From the NCBI GenBank assembly GCA_028274465.1, contig CM051456.1, positions 19,997,033-20,061,032 on the forward strand: DNA of 64,000 bases, in the 5' to 3' direction. The position numbers and the translations under genes were made by a program. Origin of the DNA: Plantago ovata (lineage: Eukaryota; Streptophyta; Magnoliopsida; Lamiales; Plantaginaceae). The notes beneath the pieces are model-generated. The model did no database searches. It was not told where the DNA came from and worked only from the letters and a program-made list of their open reading frames with translations. Position 1 is the first letter of the stretch; every line of letters starts with the position of its first letter. Positions 10,586 through 22,079 of this stretch are shown here, piece after piece.

Positions 10586-13160
10586 TAAGTCTTCCATCTT
10601 TTTGTACTAATGTAGTTTAGTTTAGTGATGCAAGATGCTGTTGTATTGAAAGCCTGGTTTTGATGAGGTTTCCTATTACAGAAATGAAAATATAGATGCT
10701 AAATAGCTTTTGCCCTTCTTTTCTTGGGATATTTTTTAGTGTCATTTCTGTTTCATTGCAAATCTGCATTTCCGGGGTACATATTATGCAGCTTTTGTAT
10801 AGCATCTACCTACACTTACACTTGCTTCTTCGTCTACACACTGTTAAGTGTTAACTCTGATGCTAAAGATTCGGAATAGTGGTCTCTGTTACTTACCGAC
10901 TGTTTCAAATCGAACATGTCCTGTTTCCATAGCCCCATAAGAGTACAATTGTTTGTAAGTGACACCAGTAGTGGTTTGGCACGATGACATTACATGCCAA
11001 TGACATGAAAGTAGAAAGAAAAAGAAAGGCCGAAAAGGTAGGTAGTGTGGTATCTGATGGGCAAGTGCATTAAGGATTGGAGTTTCTCACATGTCTCAGT
11101 AATGGATGGATCATGGGACCAATCTTGTTTGCCTGTTCTCTCCAGATTGCGACACAGAGACGCTATTCTGGACTTGTATTTCACGCATGTATGAGGAATC
11201 AATTGCCTTTCCAAAAGCCACAGACATTTCAAATAAATAATTTGCCCCACTAATTAAACAATTGTATTTCAACAGAACTTGGTGTCAATTATATTGCTTG
11301 GATAGATCTGCTTGTCAATCACATTTTCCCTAGCTGACAAAGAGCAAGGATTAACAAATTCACTGTGGTTGAAACGGTCATTTACAAATTACAATAGTGA
11401 TTAGTGAATAGTGAAGTCAAAATAGAAAGTGCGAGTATGTTTGAATGTGAACGACAACTGGAATATCACACAGGCTTGTTTCCATTACTACTACTAGTAG
11501 TATAATTTAGTCAAGAAGCAGGTGTCAACTGTTAGAATCTGTAATGGTCGAGATTTGGCCATATGATTGATGATGTATTAGCATCTTCCAACAATGAATG
11601 ATAGATAAACAAAGGCACCCCAATCAACGTCTTTTGCTTTTGCAAATTGGACCAAGAAAAACGGTTCAAATGCTTGATTATTATCATAATAACAATAAAG
11701 CTTACAGGGATTGATCAGACTAATCATGTGAGTTTGATCACATGCCATCATGTGCTTCTTGTGCATTTTTCTGTACATTCTTCTTGTGCGTTTTACAAGG
11801 AGTAGTAAATTAAGCAGTAACAGTAGGTGAATCTATGCAAGTAGTACAGAAAAACTAATGACATAACAAGTTCGTCCTACATCTGATATATTCTCCAAAT
11901 CATAATTTTCAGCATAACAATTAATTAGTCATTATAATATTATGACTAATTCATTGCAATAGATTAACTTTCAGCATAACAATTCCCAATATTATTTCTC
12001 CCGTGTTTAGTAGTAGTAGAAACGAAAGCCAAATTCATTCAATGTAACTTGGGCATGCATCTCCGGATTATTTCAATTTTCAAACCTCCAAGTTCCAACA
12101 GTCGTCTAGCTACAAATATATCCAAAGTCCCTCGATCTCCATTTTGTTCCCTTTGCTCATAAATTAATCTAATCTCCTCCACAAACCACCTAGATTTTCT
12201 TTCTTTGCTGGTCTGCAGGGGAGTGCCGGGTGGGCAGGAGAGTGCCAGGAGTTATACGTGGTCAAAAATCGCAATGAATAGTCCCATTAGGAACTTTGTA
12301 ATGAAACGGAGTAAGTATATTTGATTTTTCAGAATTTGCCCCCTCCCCCGAACCTCCGAACTAAGCCTATATATGTAATTTCGTCCCCCTCCCCGAACTT
12401 CAAATTTTGGGTCCGTCCCTGCTTGGGTGAACAATATTATTGGGACATGATCAAGATCTTTTGATGAGAATTTGAAAGTCCAATCGGGTTCACTTGTGAC
12501 TTGTCCTTCTAGATTTTGGATATCTTTTCAATAAAGTAATAAAGTAGCTTAGAAATTGATAATAGATAATCAAAAATACTTATATGTTCCAATCACTTTT
12601 TTACGCATTCATTTTTTGGACGTGTCAATTAATTCTATACGTTTTCATTTTTGGAAAGTCCCCACATCCCATCTATATTATTTTAAATGTGGACCCCAAT
12701 TTTACACTCTTTTAAGCCATTACCCCACATTTACATACTATAACTGATTCCCTTAGGTTTCCCTTAACGTCAACCGTCTGGATAACTTTCATGTACGAAT
12801 CCGCCACTGAATCATAGCAAGAGTCAATAGCATGTTCCATGCTTCTTGATACTTGTCTAAGGATTTTACTGAAAGCAAATTGAATTGTCCCTTAATTACT
12901 ATCAAAGTTCAGTGAAAGTGAAATGAAGTTCAGTAAGTGGTCCTATTGAAGTTCAGTTTTGGGCATTAAGCCTTTTGAATGTTTCTGTTCAACATTGTTC
13001 TGAAGTTGTTAACATGGTGGTTCTTGTTGATAAAAATTGTTGACGTGAGTGGAGTTGACATGGGGAAGTATGCCAGGGACTATATATGCACCCGTTAATT
13101 TACTCCCAATTCTTTACAAGGTGTATGATGGCCTTTCCGTCTAACAACTAAAGACCTCAG
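10586..13160. other. Intergenic
   Basis: 10586 to about 10850 is probably the 3' UTR of the kinase-like gene. The rest shows no gene. Around 12190-12435 are GC-richer phrases (TTGCCCCCTCCCC, TTGGGTCCGTCCCTG) of a kind often found at plant transposon termini, but I could not define an element. AT-rich DNA follows. Confidence 0.5.
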
Positions 13161-13763
13161 TCCTCCGATCCTCAACATCAACAATATTGAGTTTTATACC
13201 CAACCTGCAGCTACTAGGTATACTTCTTATTATTCTTAAATATTTATGTTTAAGCTCCTGCTTTAATTTTTTAATTTTATTTTATTTTTATTTTTATAAT
13301 AAAGCTCTTTATTTGTCTTCAAAACAGATCTATAATAGAGCTCAGTGAACATATTCTTCAGTCCTCCGGTCCTCAACATCAACGATGTTGAGTTTTATAC
13401 CCATCAACCTGCAGCTAATAGGTATACTTCTTATTATTCTTAAATATCTATGTTTAAGCTCCTGCTTTAATTTTTTAATTTTATTTTATTTTTATTTTTA
13501 TAATACAGCTCTTTATTTTTCTTCAAAACAGATCTATAATAGAGCTCAGTGAACATATTACTCAATCCTCCGGTCCTCAACATCAACAATGTTGAGTTTT
13601 ATACCCATCAACCTGCAACTACTAGGTATACTTCTTATTATTCTTAAATGTCTATGTTAGCTCCTGCTTTAATTTTTAATTTTAGTTTATTTTTATTTTT
13701 ATAATAAATCTCTTTATTTTTCTTCAAAACAGGTCTATAATAAAAGCTCAGTGAACATATTCC
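13161..13763. repeat. Tandem repeat, ~201-204 bp x 3
   Basis: Three head-to-tail copies starting at 13161, 13362 and 13566, each beginning TCCTCCG(A/G)TCCTCAACATC and ending near AGCTCAGTGAACATATT. Copies are about 90-95% alike by eye. A T-rich stretch in each differs slightly in length. No coding potential; recent local amplification. Confidence 0.9.
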
Positions 13764-13832
13764 AATCTTCACCATTCTTGTAACAGAAGGTTTTAAAGCC
13801 GATTACTACCGCCTACATAATGTAGCGAACTT

Positions 13833-13870
13833 AGGCTCTGTTCGTTTCACCGGTGAAACAAACAAAGCCT
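13833..13870. repeat. 38-bp imperfect palindrome
   Basis: AGGCTCTGTTCGTTTCACC is followed directly by its imperfect reverse complement (17 of 19 positions pair) with no loop. The half-site resembles hAT/MITE termini, so this could be two transposon ends abutted head to head. Confidence 0.7.
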
Positions 13871-14468
13871 TATCTACTTCTACATCAAATTATTTGAAAA
13901 GTAGATTCTTTAAATAATTTTTAACTAATTTTTATAGTAAATTTTGTGAAATGAAAATTTAAAATTTTGTTTACCCTTGTTAAAAATTATGCGTCCGTCA
14001 CTACCTATATATACAAGTTCTTGGAAGGTTTCTATACTTCCACATTATTACTCCCGCCTACCATTTTCTAGAGTATTCTATTCTACTTATGTACAATAGA
14101 GATTCCTACAACATTCTAGAGAGCTTCGTTTACATAATAGTTCCTAACATTTCTAGAATTGTAGTATTGCCCCGATCCTTATAAATCTTTCTCGTGAACC
14201 ATCATTATCTCTTGTGGCAAAAACTTTCAGACGTACGTCACATAAGTATACATTGTTAGTTTGGTTCCGCTTTATTAGTTTCTCCTACAGCTAACAATAT
14301 TTTGCTTTTGTTAAGAAAAACCTCTATGTTTTGTTACGTTACTGGAAAACTAGAAACAAAAAAATAGGCATAACCGCGTAACATGTCCACCGTCAGTCCG
14401 TCACCATTTAAAGCAACAAGCTGTAGAATGAGACGAGGTACCAAAATAAACCTGTTAGGCCGCTCACT

Positions 14469-14572
14469 GTGGTGAACTGCAGTTCACCACAGTTTTTTGA
14501 GTCTAGTGAACTGCGTGAACAACATTTCAGTTCACTAGACTGCTATGGTGAACTGGTTCACGCAGTTCACCA
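14469..14572. repeat. Left subterminal palindromes of Harbinger element
   Basis: A 22-bp perfect palindrome (14469-14490, centre CTGCAG), a 13-bp stem (GTCTAGTGAACTG, 14501-14513, pairing with 14528-14540) and a 10-bp stem (14546-14555 with 14563-14572) follow one another. All reuse the words GTGAACTG/CAGTTCAC, as expected of repeated transposase-binding sites. Confidence 0.85.
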
Positions 14573-14842
14573 CGCTTTTTTTTTTTTGTATTTATTTTTT
14601 ATGTTATTTGTTTATATTGACTTATTTTTTTAAATTCATATTAAATTTAATTTACTATGATAAATATTTTTTAAATAAATATTAATTTTTTGAATTTTTT
14701 GAATAAAAGAAGAACACCACTAATGAAAAGGGTACGTAAAAACAACATACAAATTAACCACAACGAGTACTACAAATCAAAATGAAACGATACAATCACA
14801 TTTGAAGGCAGAAAAACCACATAAATAAACATTACAATAAAA

Positions 14843-16123
14843 CTAAGTACGTGGGCCGAATTTTCTCAAGATGTGTTCCACTAGGTCATGCTGCAGGGCA
14901 TTATGAATATCCTTGTCATGCATATGGCTTCTCCTTTCGAAGTAATCCTCTATCGAACCAACCACGGACTCCCTGCAACTGAAATCGAACGCGTGGGAAC
15001 TTGATGCACTAGAAGATGGTCCAGGCATCATGGGTATATCTTCATCGTATCCGCTGGGATCGTCATAGTTCGGAACTGTTTCTCGCTCGTCTTCTATAAT
15101 CATGTTATGCAAAATGATACAAGCGTTCATTATTTTCCCCATCAACTCTTTTGTGAACGAAAGAGATGGGTGCTTGATGATAAGAAATCTTCTTTTCAAA
15201 ACACCGAAAGCTCGTTCCACATCTTTCCTGCACGATTCTTGAAAATTTGTAAATAAGCATTCCTTACGAGTTGCTGGATTTTTTATGGCAGGGACGAAAG
15301 TTGACCAACTTGGATATATGCCGTCAGTAAGATAGTAGGCCATATTGTATCTACGACCGTTAACTTCGAAATTAACTTGTGGTGCAGCGCCTTTGAGTAC
15401 ATCATCAAATACAGGTGAACGCCATAGGACATTTATATTATTGAACTTACCAGACACTCCGAAGAACGAATGCCAGATCCAGAGGTCCTTTGAGGCAACA
15501 GCTTCCAGAACAACAGTTGCCTTTCCTTCCTTCCCTCGGTATTGACCCTTCCATGCGTTAGGACAATTTTCCCATTCCCAGTGCATGCAATCAATAGATC
15601 CAATCATTCCCGGAAAACCTCTAGCAGCGTTGATTCGAAGTAGACTCCGCACATCATCCACAGTGACCCTTCTCATGTAATGGGGGCTGTATTTTTCATA
15701 TAGGAAGTCGCAAAAGTGCTCCACCGAGCTCCTTGTAGATGTTTCACTTAATCGACAATACTCATCTATGCTGTCTACACACGAACCATACACAAACAAC
15801 CTCATTACTGCAGTACACTTTTGGATTGCAGACAAGCCCATCCTACCAAGTGCGTCAGGCCTCTGGACAAAAAATTCATCGTGCAACTACGCATCTCTCA
15901 CTAACCTCTCGAACAATGGGCGCCTCATTCTGAATCTACGGCGGAATTGGTCGACTGTGAACACCGGACGGTCACAGAAATAGTCCCCGACTATTCTAGC
16001 ATGGCCTTCTTCACGGCCTCGATCGATGTAAGTACGTCGATGTTTTTCGCGTGGTGGTTGTGGTGGGTTTAGCATTTCAGGTATGACAAGTTGTGAGTAT
16101 TTGATGGCTTCGCCAATTGCCAT
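14843..16123 (-). pseudogene. PIF/Harbinger DDE transposase, one nonsense codon
   Basis: Reading from ATG at 16123, 78 codons (KYSQLVIPEM..., then FRRRFRMRRPLFERLV) lead to an in-frame TAG at about 15887-15889, after which the frame continues 347 codons without a shift. The catalytic triad of the DDE_Tnp_4 family is visible: D in MIGSIDCMHWEW, D in YYLTDGIYPSW and E in DVERAFGVLKRRF. The enzyme would cut and paste the element in the nucleus. Total length (~426 codons) is normal for the family. The single stop is the only defect. Without readthrough only the N-terminal DNA-binding part would be made; restart inside the second part lacks a good ATG. Confidence 0.93.
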
Positions 16124-16726
16124 AGAAACAGGATTATATATTTAGCCCAATTACTTCATGGAAAGGTTGGTAAGGCTCAGTATGTTCCTCGCCTTCATCA
16201 GAGTTGGTTTCAGACGAAGAATCATGTAAACTGAACCTTGAAGTCATGTTGTATAGATGTAAAATTTGTGGATTGGCTTGTCTGTTGTGGTTGAAGAATA
16301 ACACAACACATGTCTATATATAGATGGACATATTCAGTCCGAAATTGAAACTAAATGTAAACACAAATTCAGATGCAAATTCAAATTAAAGTTACAGATG
16401 TGACATGTCTGGAGTAATAAATGGAATTCACCTATTCAATTTCAAATTAAAGTTGGAGATGTGACATGTCTGGAGCCACTTTGCCGGAATTCAAATTCAA
16501 ATTGAAATTAAAGTTCAAATTCAAATTTAGATTCCAATTCAAACTCAAATTGGTAATGAAATTGAAATATTACATTACAGTACAAGTTCGTAAATGAAAA
16601 ACACACTGAAACTTAACTCGAACTTAATCAAAATAAAGCACATTGAAACTAGCAAATTAAAGGCACACTCAAACAAATCACACTTAAACATCAACGAAAT
16701 CACACTCATACAATATGGCCGAATGT
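16124..16726. other. Non-coding interior of the Harbinger element
   Basis: AT-rich spacer between the two element genes, presumably the transposase promoter and 3' end of the Myb-like gene. It contains short direct repeats of AAATTAAAGTT(A/G)(C/G)AGATGTGAC at about 16382-16402 and 16445-16467, and many AAATTCAAATT words. Confidence 0.6.
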
Positions 16727-18032
16727 TCAACCATCACCAAAGAGCTTGTTGGCGAGTTTCGCCTTTATAGCCTCCTCATCTGCCGTCAGATTCTCACCCC
16801 TGTCAATTAACTTCGACCACGCCTTATACATCCTATCTTTCTCCCTCGACTCAATTTTACGATTTTCTTGCTCCCACAGTCGTTGATCGTGCTCCCTTTT
16901 ATATGCCCGCTCCTCCTGGATCGCCTCCAACTTCAACTTAATTGTCAAATTCCACATAATTGTTAACTCCTTGGGTGAACGAGCCAAATCTTTCAACTAG
17001 ATCATCAGTGCTGGAAGACGAACTACCTTTTCCTCCTGCCTGGGCCCTCTTTGCAGCATCCCGGCCCATAGGTCTCTTCCTTAGGTCGCTGCTATCTTCG
17101 TCAATCCGGTAGCGCTTGCCGCCGCTCCCTCCGCTCCCACTGTCATCTCCATCAACATCAACAATATTCACACTCTCTTGAGAAGTTCCCGAGTAGTTCA
17201 TAAGGCTCTGCCAGGCAGTGTATCCCACCATAATTTCATAGCAATGCATAAAGTTGAATGAGGCGTTTTTTGGATGATCAACTCGATACATCTGTCTAGC
17301 TTTGTTTATGATGTCTTCCTCATTCCCACTCGTCCCAACCAGCCATCGGGCTTCCTCCATACATCCAACAAACTTGTTAATCGGCCCTCTGATCCTGAGC
17401 CACCTATGACGTAGGGATTCCATAGTACGCTTTCGCAAAAGCAAGTCGGGTCGATCTAGGCGCACCTTCTCAAATTCTCCTGCCACTTCGGCTAGGAGGT
17501 TATTGAACGACCGATCTGTTCCTTTAGCCGCATTTTCGCTTTCCTTCATGAAACGGCTAACCAACACCTTATCCTCCGCTAGTGAGAACTTAAATGTACC
17601 GTCTTTTGCACATTCTGTTCCACCGGTGTCGGACTGTTGGGCCTTCTTTCCCTTTCTTCCCTTCTTAGTGGCCGGAGTTGGTTGTGTTTCGAGAACAACT
17701 TCCTCCACGTCAGGACTCCTCACGTCCGGGCTCGCCATGTGCTCATTCGAACCCCAGTTGTCTTGTAAGGAGTTGTAAGTTGAGTTGTTGAATGGGTTGT
17801 AAACGTTTGGTGGTGTGGATTGAGAGCAATCGGGAAATGTGAATTGTGGAGTGAAAGTGTGTGGAGAGCCTTGGGAGGTGGAGTTCATATTAGGAGGCCG
17901 GAAGGTGTTTCCGGAGGTGTTTCCAACATTTGGAGTGATTGAATTCATCAATTCGGGGTGAAGTCGAGCAAGACGTTGAAAGTCGTCGTAACTCAAATTC
18001 ACACCGCCTTGGTACGGGTTGTTTCCGGACAT
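16727..18032 (-). pseudogene. Harbinger ORF1: Myb/SANT-like protein, frameshifted
   Basis: Starts at ATG 18032 (MSGNNPYQGGVNLSYDDFQ). Ser/Asn/Pro-rich N-terminus, then a trihelix/SANT-like block (FSLAEDKVLVSRFMKESENA ... LRHRWLRIRGPINKF) around 17300-17590, a polar linker with DGDDSGSGGSGG and KRYRI, and a C-terminal coiled-coil region. The first frame stops at 16938, but the expected charged coiled coil (KLKLEAIQEERAYKREHDQR ... LANKLFGDG) continues in another frame to 16727, so one single-base indel lies between about 16940 and 16995. In PIF/Harbinger elements this protein helps transposase binding and nuclear import. Host databases often call such genes 'glutathione S-transferase T3-like' or 'NAM-associated'. 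Confidence 0.85.
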
Positions 18033-18259
18033 GTCGGAGGAAGGAAAAAGATGAAAAAATGGAAGTAGAGAGGTATTTTCAATTTAGTTAAGAGAGAAAA
18101 TGGAGATTGTGGAGGGATGATCAAAACATATGCAATATTGGTGTCTATTTATAGAGAAAAAAAAATATAGCCGTTTGTAATTTTTTCAAAATTTTTAATT
18201 TTTTTTTTAAATGTTTTTGAGGCAAATAGCCGTTTGAGGCTATTTGCCTCAAGAAATGA

Positions 18260-18512
18260 CCAGGCGGTGACAAGTGTCACCGCCTGGCTGGGCGCGTGCA
18301 CTGCACGCGCCCACTAGAAAAAAATAAAAAAAAAGAAGGAGCCGTTTGAACGGCTCCTTCTTTAATTGTGGTGGGCCAGCTGCCCCACCACAATTCATGA
18401 ACTGCACGCCACCAAGTGGCGTGCTTTCATGATGAACTTTGTGAAATTGGTGTGAAATGCCACAGTGGGGCATTTTCAGTTCACTTGTCCATGAACTGCT
18501 CCATGAACAAGT
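18260..18512. repeat. Ladder of hairpins at the right end of the Harbinger element
   Basis: Consecutive short palindromes with almost no spacing: 13-bp stem 18260-18272/18275-18287; 12-bp stem 18289-18300/18302-18313; 15-bp stem 18332-18346/18349-18363; 12-bp stem 18364-18375/18384-18395; 9-bp stem 18404-18412/18416-18424; a 7-bp stem near 18455-18475; and overlapping stems at 18477-18512. Their sequences differ from one another except for the last ones, which return to the CAGTTCA word of the left end. Confidence 0.88.
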
Positions 18513-18541
18513 GCTGAAATGCCCCATAGTGAACAGCCTTA

Positions 18542-21109
18542 TATGTTGGAGAAAGAAAGGTCTCACATAGATGTCCTGATGAGAAAAAAAAGAAGAAACT
18601 ACTTAATTCTATTCCGATGGACTATTCGGTAGCAGGTTACACTGAGCATTCAATGCGATAGAATTCCGGAGCGGGCTACACTCACCTAGTGTTGAACGCG
18701 ATTATCGTAACAAAATGTAGACTATAAACCCTCAACAACCAAAGTAAGCCTGAAAACTACTCATTTCATAAAATGAAGCTATCCCATATATTAAAAATAT
18801 TATTTTGTAAACTATACCACTTTCCCCGTCCACAATCAAACTTCCCATTTGATTTTGTTGACATATTTTAGCCTATTTTTGACTCCGAATTAATCCTAAA
18901 CATATTTGAACTTATATTATAAAAATATAAGATTTCCACTTTCATAATATAAGTTCAAAATATATTTTTTCAGTGCGATTTAGAATTAATTCGAAGTCAA
19001 ACGGAGCCTACAAAAATCAACGAAACTAAGCTTGATTGTGGACGGAGGAAGTACAAATTTACCACTATTGTATACTTTAACAACTCTATTTCAATTAAAA
19101 TATTAAACACCCCACCAAATTTATACTACTACTTTATTATTTCATCTTAAACTGCGCGCTAACGCTAGTCAGTAATGTTTTGTAAGACGGGCGGAGTAGC
19201 CGCTTTATACTCTTGAAATGGAGTTTCATCTTTTAAAGCTCAAATTGATTCTGCAGGTGATTGTGATTTGGAAGCTTGTCTGGTTAAAGAGAACAGTCTG
19301 CAATTCCCTGGTTAAGCAAGTCTCGCTATGCAATTGGTCTTGTTATCCTCACGCAGATTGGTTATTGGTTTTTTCCTCTGTGAAGAAAACTATATTGGTG
19401 TCGAATGAAATTTTCATTACTGTTGGTTACTTATAAATACAAGCAAATGGTACAGATACACATACAGATATGTATTACTATGTTTTGCTCTGGTCTTTTT
19501 CTTTGTTTGTTCGGTTGTATTGGTGTAGAAGTTTGTTCTCGGTGTGCATATGTTATGCACCTTGTTCTTGTAAACTCTTTCGTGGTGATTAATATATACG
19601 GAGTATATCAATCAAAGTCTTCCGAAATTAGTTGAGAATATTCTGGATATATTCTTGACACTCTTTACTCTGTAACTAATCGATGGATGGAAAGAGAGAC
19701 TAGAAGCCTAAAAAATCATAGCCAACAACATAGCCTAAAAAATTGTATGGCATAGAAAGAAAAAAAAATCATAAATTTAAAATTAAACCCTCGACCCTCG
19801 TTAACCAGTGTTGAATGTCGCATAATCCCTTCAATTTTAAATATAACAATTCTGGGTTGATGCACAATAATAATTAGTAAAGAATGGAAGAGTTGACTCT
19901 CATACAACAAATTGGGCTAAAAGATGGAATTAATAGGTGTGAAATAACTAGAATGTCGAATATTTGAAATGGTATAAAACCAGTTAGACTGCTTAGGCTG
20001 GCAAAAAAATGTAAGTTGAGCTCACAGGCAGGTATCAACCTATGTTGAAATACTACATCAAGTTCAGGTGGGCATCACTCACAGATTCCTGATTAACAGA
20101 TGAGCCCTTGGGCAACTTTGACATAGCTCATCCAGCTTTTTACAGAAGTACTGTCATTTTTTACCATCTTTTCTACAATAATTCTTAAACTCCAATACCA
20201 TATACACCATTTTTTTGGCACCTATTCAGACAATGAACAAATTATATAACACAAAACTGGAACTCCAAACTTTTAGTAGCATAGGCACAGAGCAACTCTT
20301 ATGCATATCATTTGTGTGTTGTTTAGGAAAAGGCTGCGAGATTTGTTACCTAACAGACACTCCACACATCTATTTATTGTTTTGCAAAGTAATCTAATTC
20401 TAACTCTGGTCTCACATTATAGAGAGTGAAGTACTCCACACATACACCAGAAGCAATGTTTCTGCAGACAGCATACTCAATACCTCCCCCATTCCACACA
20501 ATAGGTTCTCATTCATCAAACAGTAAAGCACTTAATCAAGATTATTGGTTGCATGTAGAGCTCCCACTTGAATAACAAACTATCTGATCACTCCTTGCAT
20601 TATGAACTTATCATACAGACACAACAGATATTGCATATTACTTCATTAGAACAAAGGCAAAAGAATCATTGGCTAGACCGGTAACTTACACATTCTATAT
20701 AACTATAAGACCTATTACACTGCTTAGACCGGTAAAATGTAGTTATAGCAAGTGTTTTACACCCTCTACCCGAGGGATACACGAATAAGAACCAAACAAA
20801 TCAGTAAAAATGGAGCATTAAATTCTTGTTTCGGTTACTCTTTTTCGCCACTCCATCACATGAATCAACATATCAACAGTGAATATGAGTTAAAGACATT
20901 AGATTGCAAACCAAACCACTCAAAAATAAAGGGAAAAAGAAAAGGCCAATGTTTTCAGATGCTTTCCATCTCAACACCAATCACTTTATGTTCTCTCATC
21001 ATCCTAATAACAATTGTATAATACAATTGCATTTAAAAAAAAAAAACCTAAGACTACAAATTAGTGCTACAAAACTAATAGTAGGAACCAATCAATTAAA
21101 AATAAAAAA
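18542..21109. other. Intergenic with a Stowaway MITE
   Basis: Apart from the MITE at 18815-19053 no gene is convincing. At about 19220-19315 a short frame (KAQIDSAGDCDLEACLVKEN) between possible splice signals could be the last exon of a decayed gene, but I cannot identify it. 20100-21109 is AT-rich with no gene and includes the 3' UTR of the minus-strand GRX-like gene. Confidence 0.5.
18815..19053. mobile_element. Stowaway-like MITE (Tc1/Mariner)
   Basis: About 239 bp bounded by TA, with terminal inverted repeats that read ..CCCCGTCCACAATCAAACTT at the left and AAGCTTGATTGTGGACGGAGG at the right side. The CTCC(C/G)TCCGTCC-type end is the signature of plant Stowaway elements. The interior has further symmetry (GAACTTATATTAT / ATAATATAAGTTC), giving a long hairpin. 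Not coding. Confidence 0.8.
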
Positions 21110-21838
21110 TCAATCAATTGATCCAGCTGAGGAGGAACAAGAAGGGCACCTGATAAGGCCATTCTCATTGCAAGCAGTACAGCTCTTAAAACCCCCTTTC
21201 TCACTGTAACACTTATGGCTCCCATTACACTCAATACACAGCAGGAAACGATACCCTCCACAGGCTTTGCATTCGCCCGGTTCGACAGCTGGCAATCCTT
21301 CCAAATAACCCTTGAGCTCACCGCTTTCGTGCAACCGCCTAATCTCCTCAGCGCCTCCTACATATCTCCCACCAATAAACACCCTAGGGAGGGCTAATTT
21401 CGACTTTTCCTCATTATTATGACCTAGGATTTTCCTCAATTCGTTCATAAACCGGCCGTCCATTGAGAGATCACGCTCGTCGATCCGAACACGAAATGCG
21501 CGCAAGATAGTTTTAACGTATTTGCAATCCTCGAATGTGGAACGGATGACGTGGAGGCTGGTGAGGTAAACGACGACGGTTTGGTCGTCGGATCCGGAGA
21601 TCCGGATGTCAGGGAGTAGTAATTCGGTGCTGTTTTGGCGGGAAGGGGGTTGAGAGAGGGTGCGAAGGAGGGGGCTGGAGCTTCGTACGCGGTGGAAGAT
21701 GGGCTTGTCGGCGGAGGTGCCGCCGGGGAGGGTGTCGGAGAGGAGAGAGTGGATGTCTTTGAAGGAGGAGCAGGAGAATTTGATGGGAGGAGTATCGTTG
21801 TGGACCCGAACCTTTGATTTGGCTCGTCTGAACCACAT
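21110..21838 (-). CDS. GRX-like protein with C-terminal CxxC zinc-finger repeats
   Basis: Intronless, 242 aa, starting at ATG 21838 (MWFRRAKSKV); the open frame extends 24 codons further upstream but without an ATG. After a Ser/Pro-rich N-terminus, a glutaredoxin fold covers about residues 85-190: β-strand VVVYLTSL, the DERDLSMD motif, and cis-Pro plus glutathione-site residues LPRVFIGGRYVGGAEEI. The usual CPYC/CCxC active site is absent; the nearest cysteine is in FEDCKYV. The C-terminus has four CxxC pairs (CKAC, CIEC, CTAC, CPSC), a DnaJ-type zinc-binding arrangement. This is the plant family typified by Arabidopsis At5g39865/At3g57070, probably a cytosolic or nuclear regulatory protein and not an active disulfide reductase. 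Function of the family is poorly known. Confidence 0.92.
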   Translation of the reverse strand: MWFRRAKSKVRVHNDTPPIKFSCSSFKDIHSLLSDTLPGGTSADKPIFHRVRSSSPLLRTLSQPPSRQNSTELLLPDIRISGSDDQTVVVYLTSLHVIRSTFEDCKYVKTILRAFRVRIDERDLSMDGRFMNELRKILGHNNEEKSKLALPRVFIGGRYVGGAEEIRRLHESGELKGYLEGLPAVEPGECKACGGYRFLLCIECNGSHKCYSEKGGFKSCTACNENGLIRCPSCSSSAGSID

Positions 21839-22079
21839 GAGTTTGGATCGGGATTCGATTTGGAGAGATTGATGAGTGAGTGAGTGAGTGGTTTGATTTG
21901 GTGAGATCAAAAAGGGGGATTATTAACAAGATGGGTGAAATGGAGGAGAAGATGAAGAAAGACGAAGAAGCAGCTGGAAAGGCGGTAAGGGTTTGTTTGG
22001 GTGTTACACAGATTTTTGTTTTCTTTTGTTTCTGGAATATAGACTATATATTTATATTTTTATTCCTTTATTTATAATT

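Larger units (their letters stand above)
14458..18538 (-). mobile_element. PIF/Harbinger DNA transposon, full length
   Basis: The element begins GGCCGCTCACTGTGG and ends in the matching inverted sequence (complement GGCTGTTCACTATGG), flanked on both sides by TTA (14455-14457 and 18539-18541), the 3-bp duplication typical of this superfamily. It is 4081 bp long and carries the two expected genes, both on the minus strand: DDE transposase (14843-16123) and a Myb/SANT-like protein (16727-18032). Both ends are packed with palindromes. The transposase has one nonsense codon and the second ORF one frameshift, so this copy is probably non-autonomous today, though only recently disabled. Confidence 0.95.

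Noticed and set aside
19200..19640. Possible terminal exon of a gene (KAQIDSAGDCDLEACLVKEN)
   Set aside because: Too short, no partner exons on either side and no family recognised.
21839..21910. 24-codon N-terminal extension of the GRX-like protein
   Set aside because: It would begin at TTG; the first ATG (21838) gives the family-typical MW-R start.
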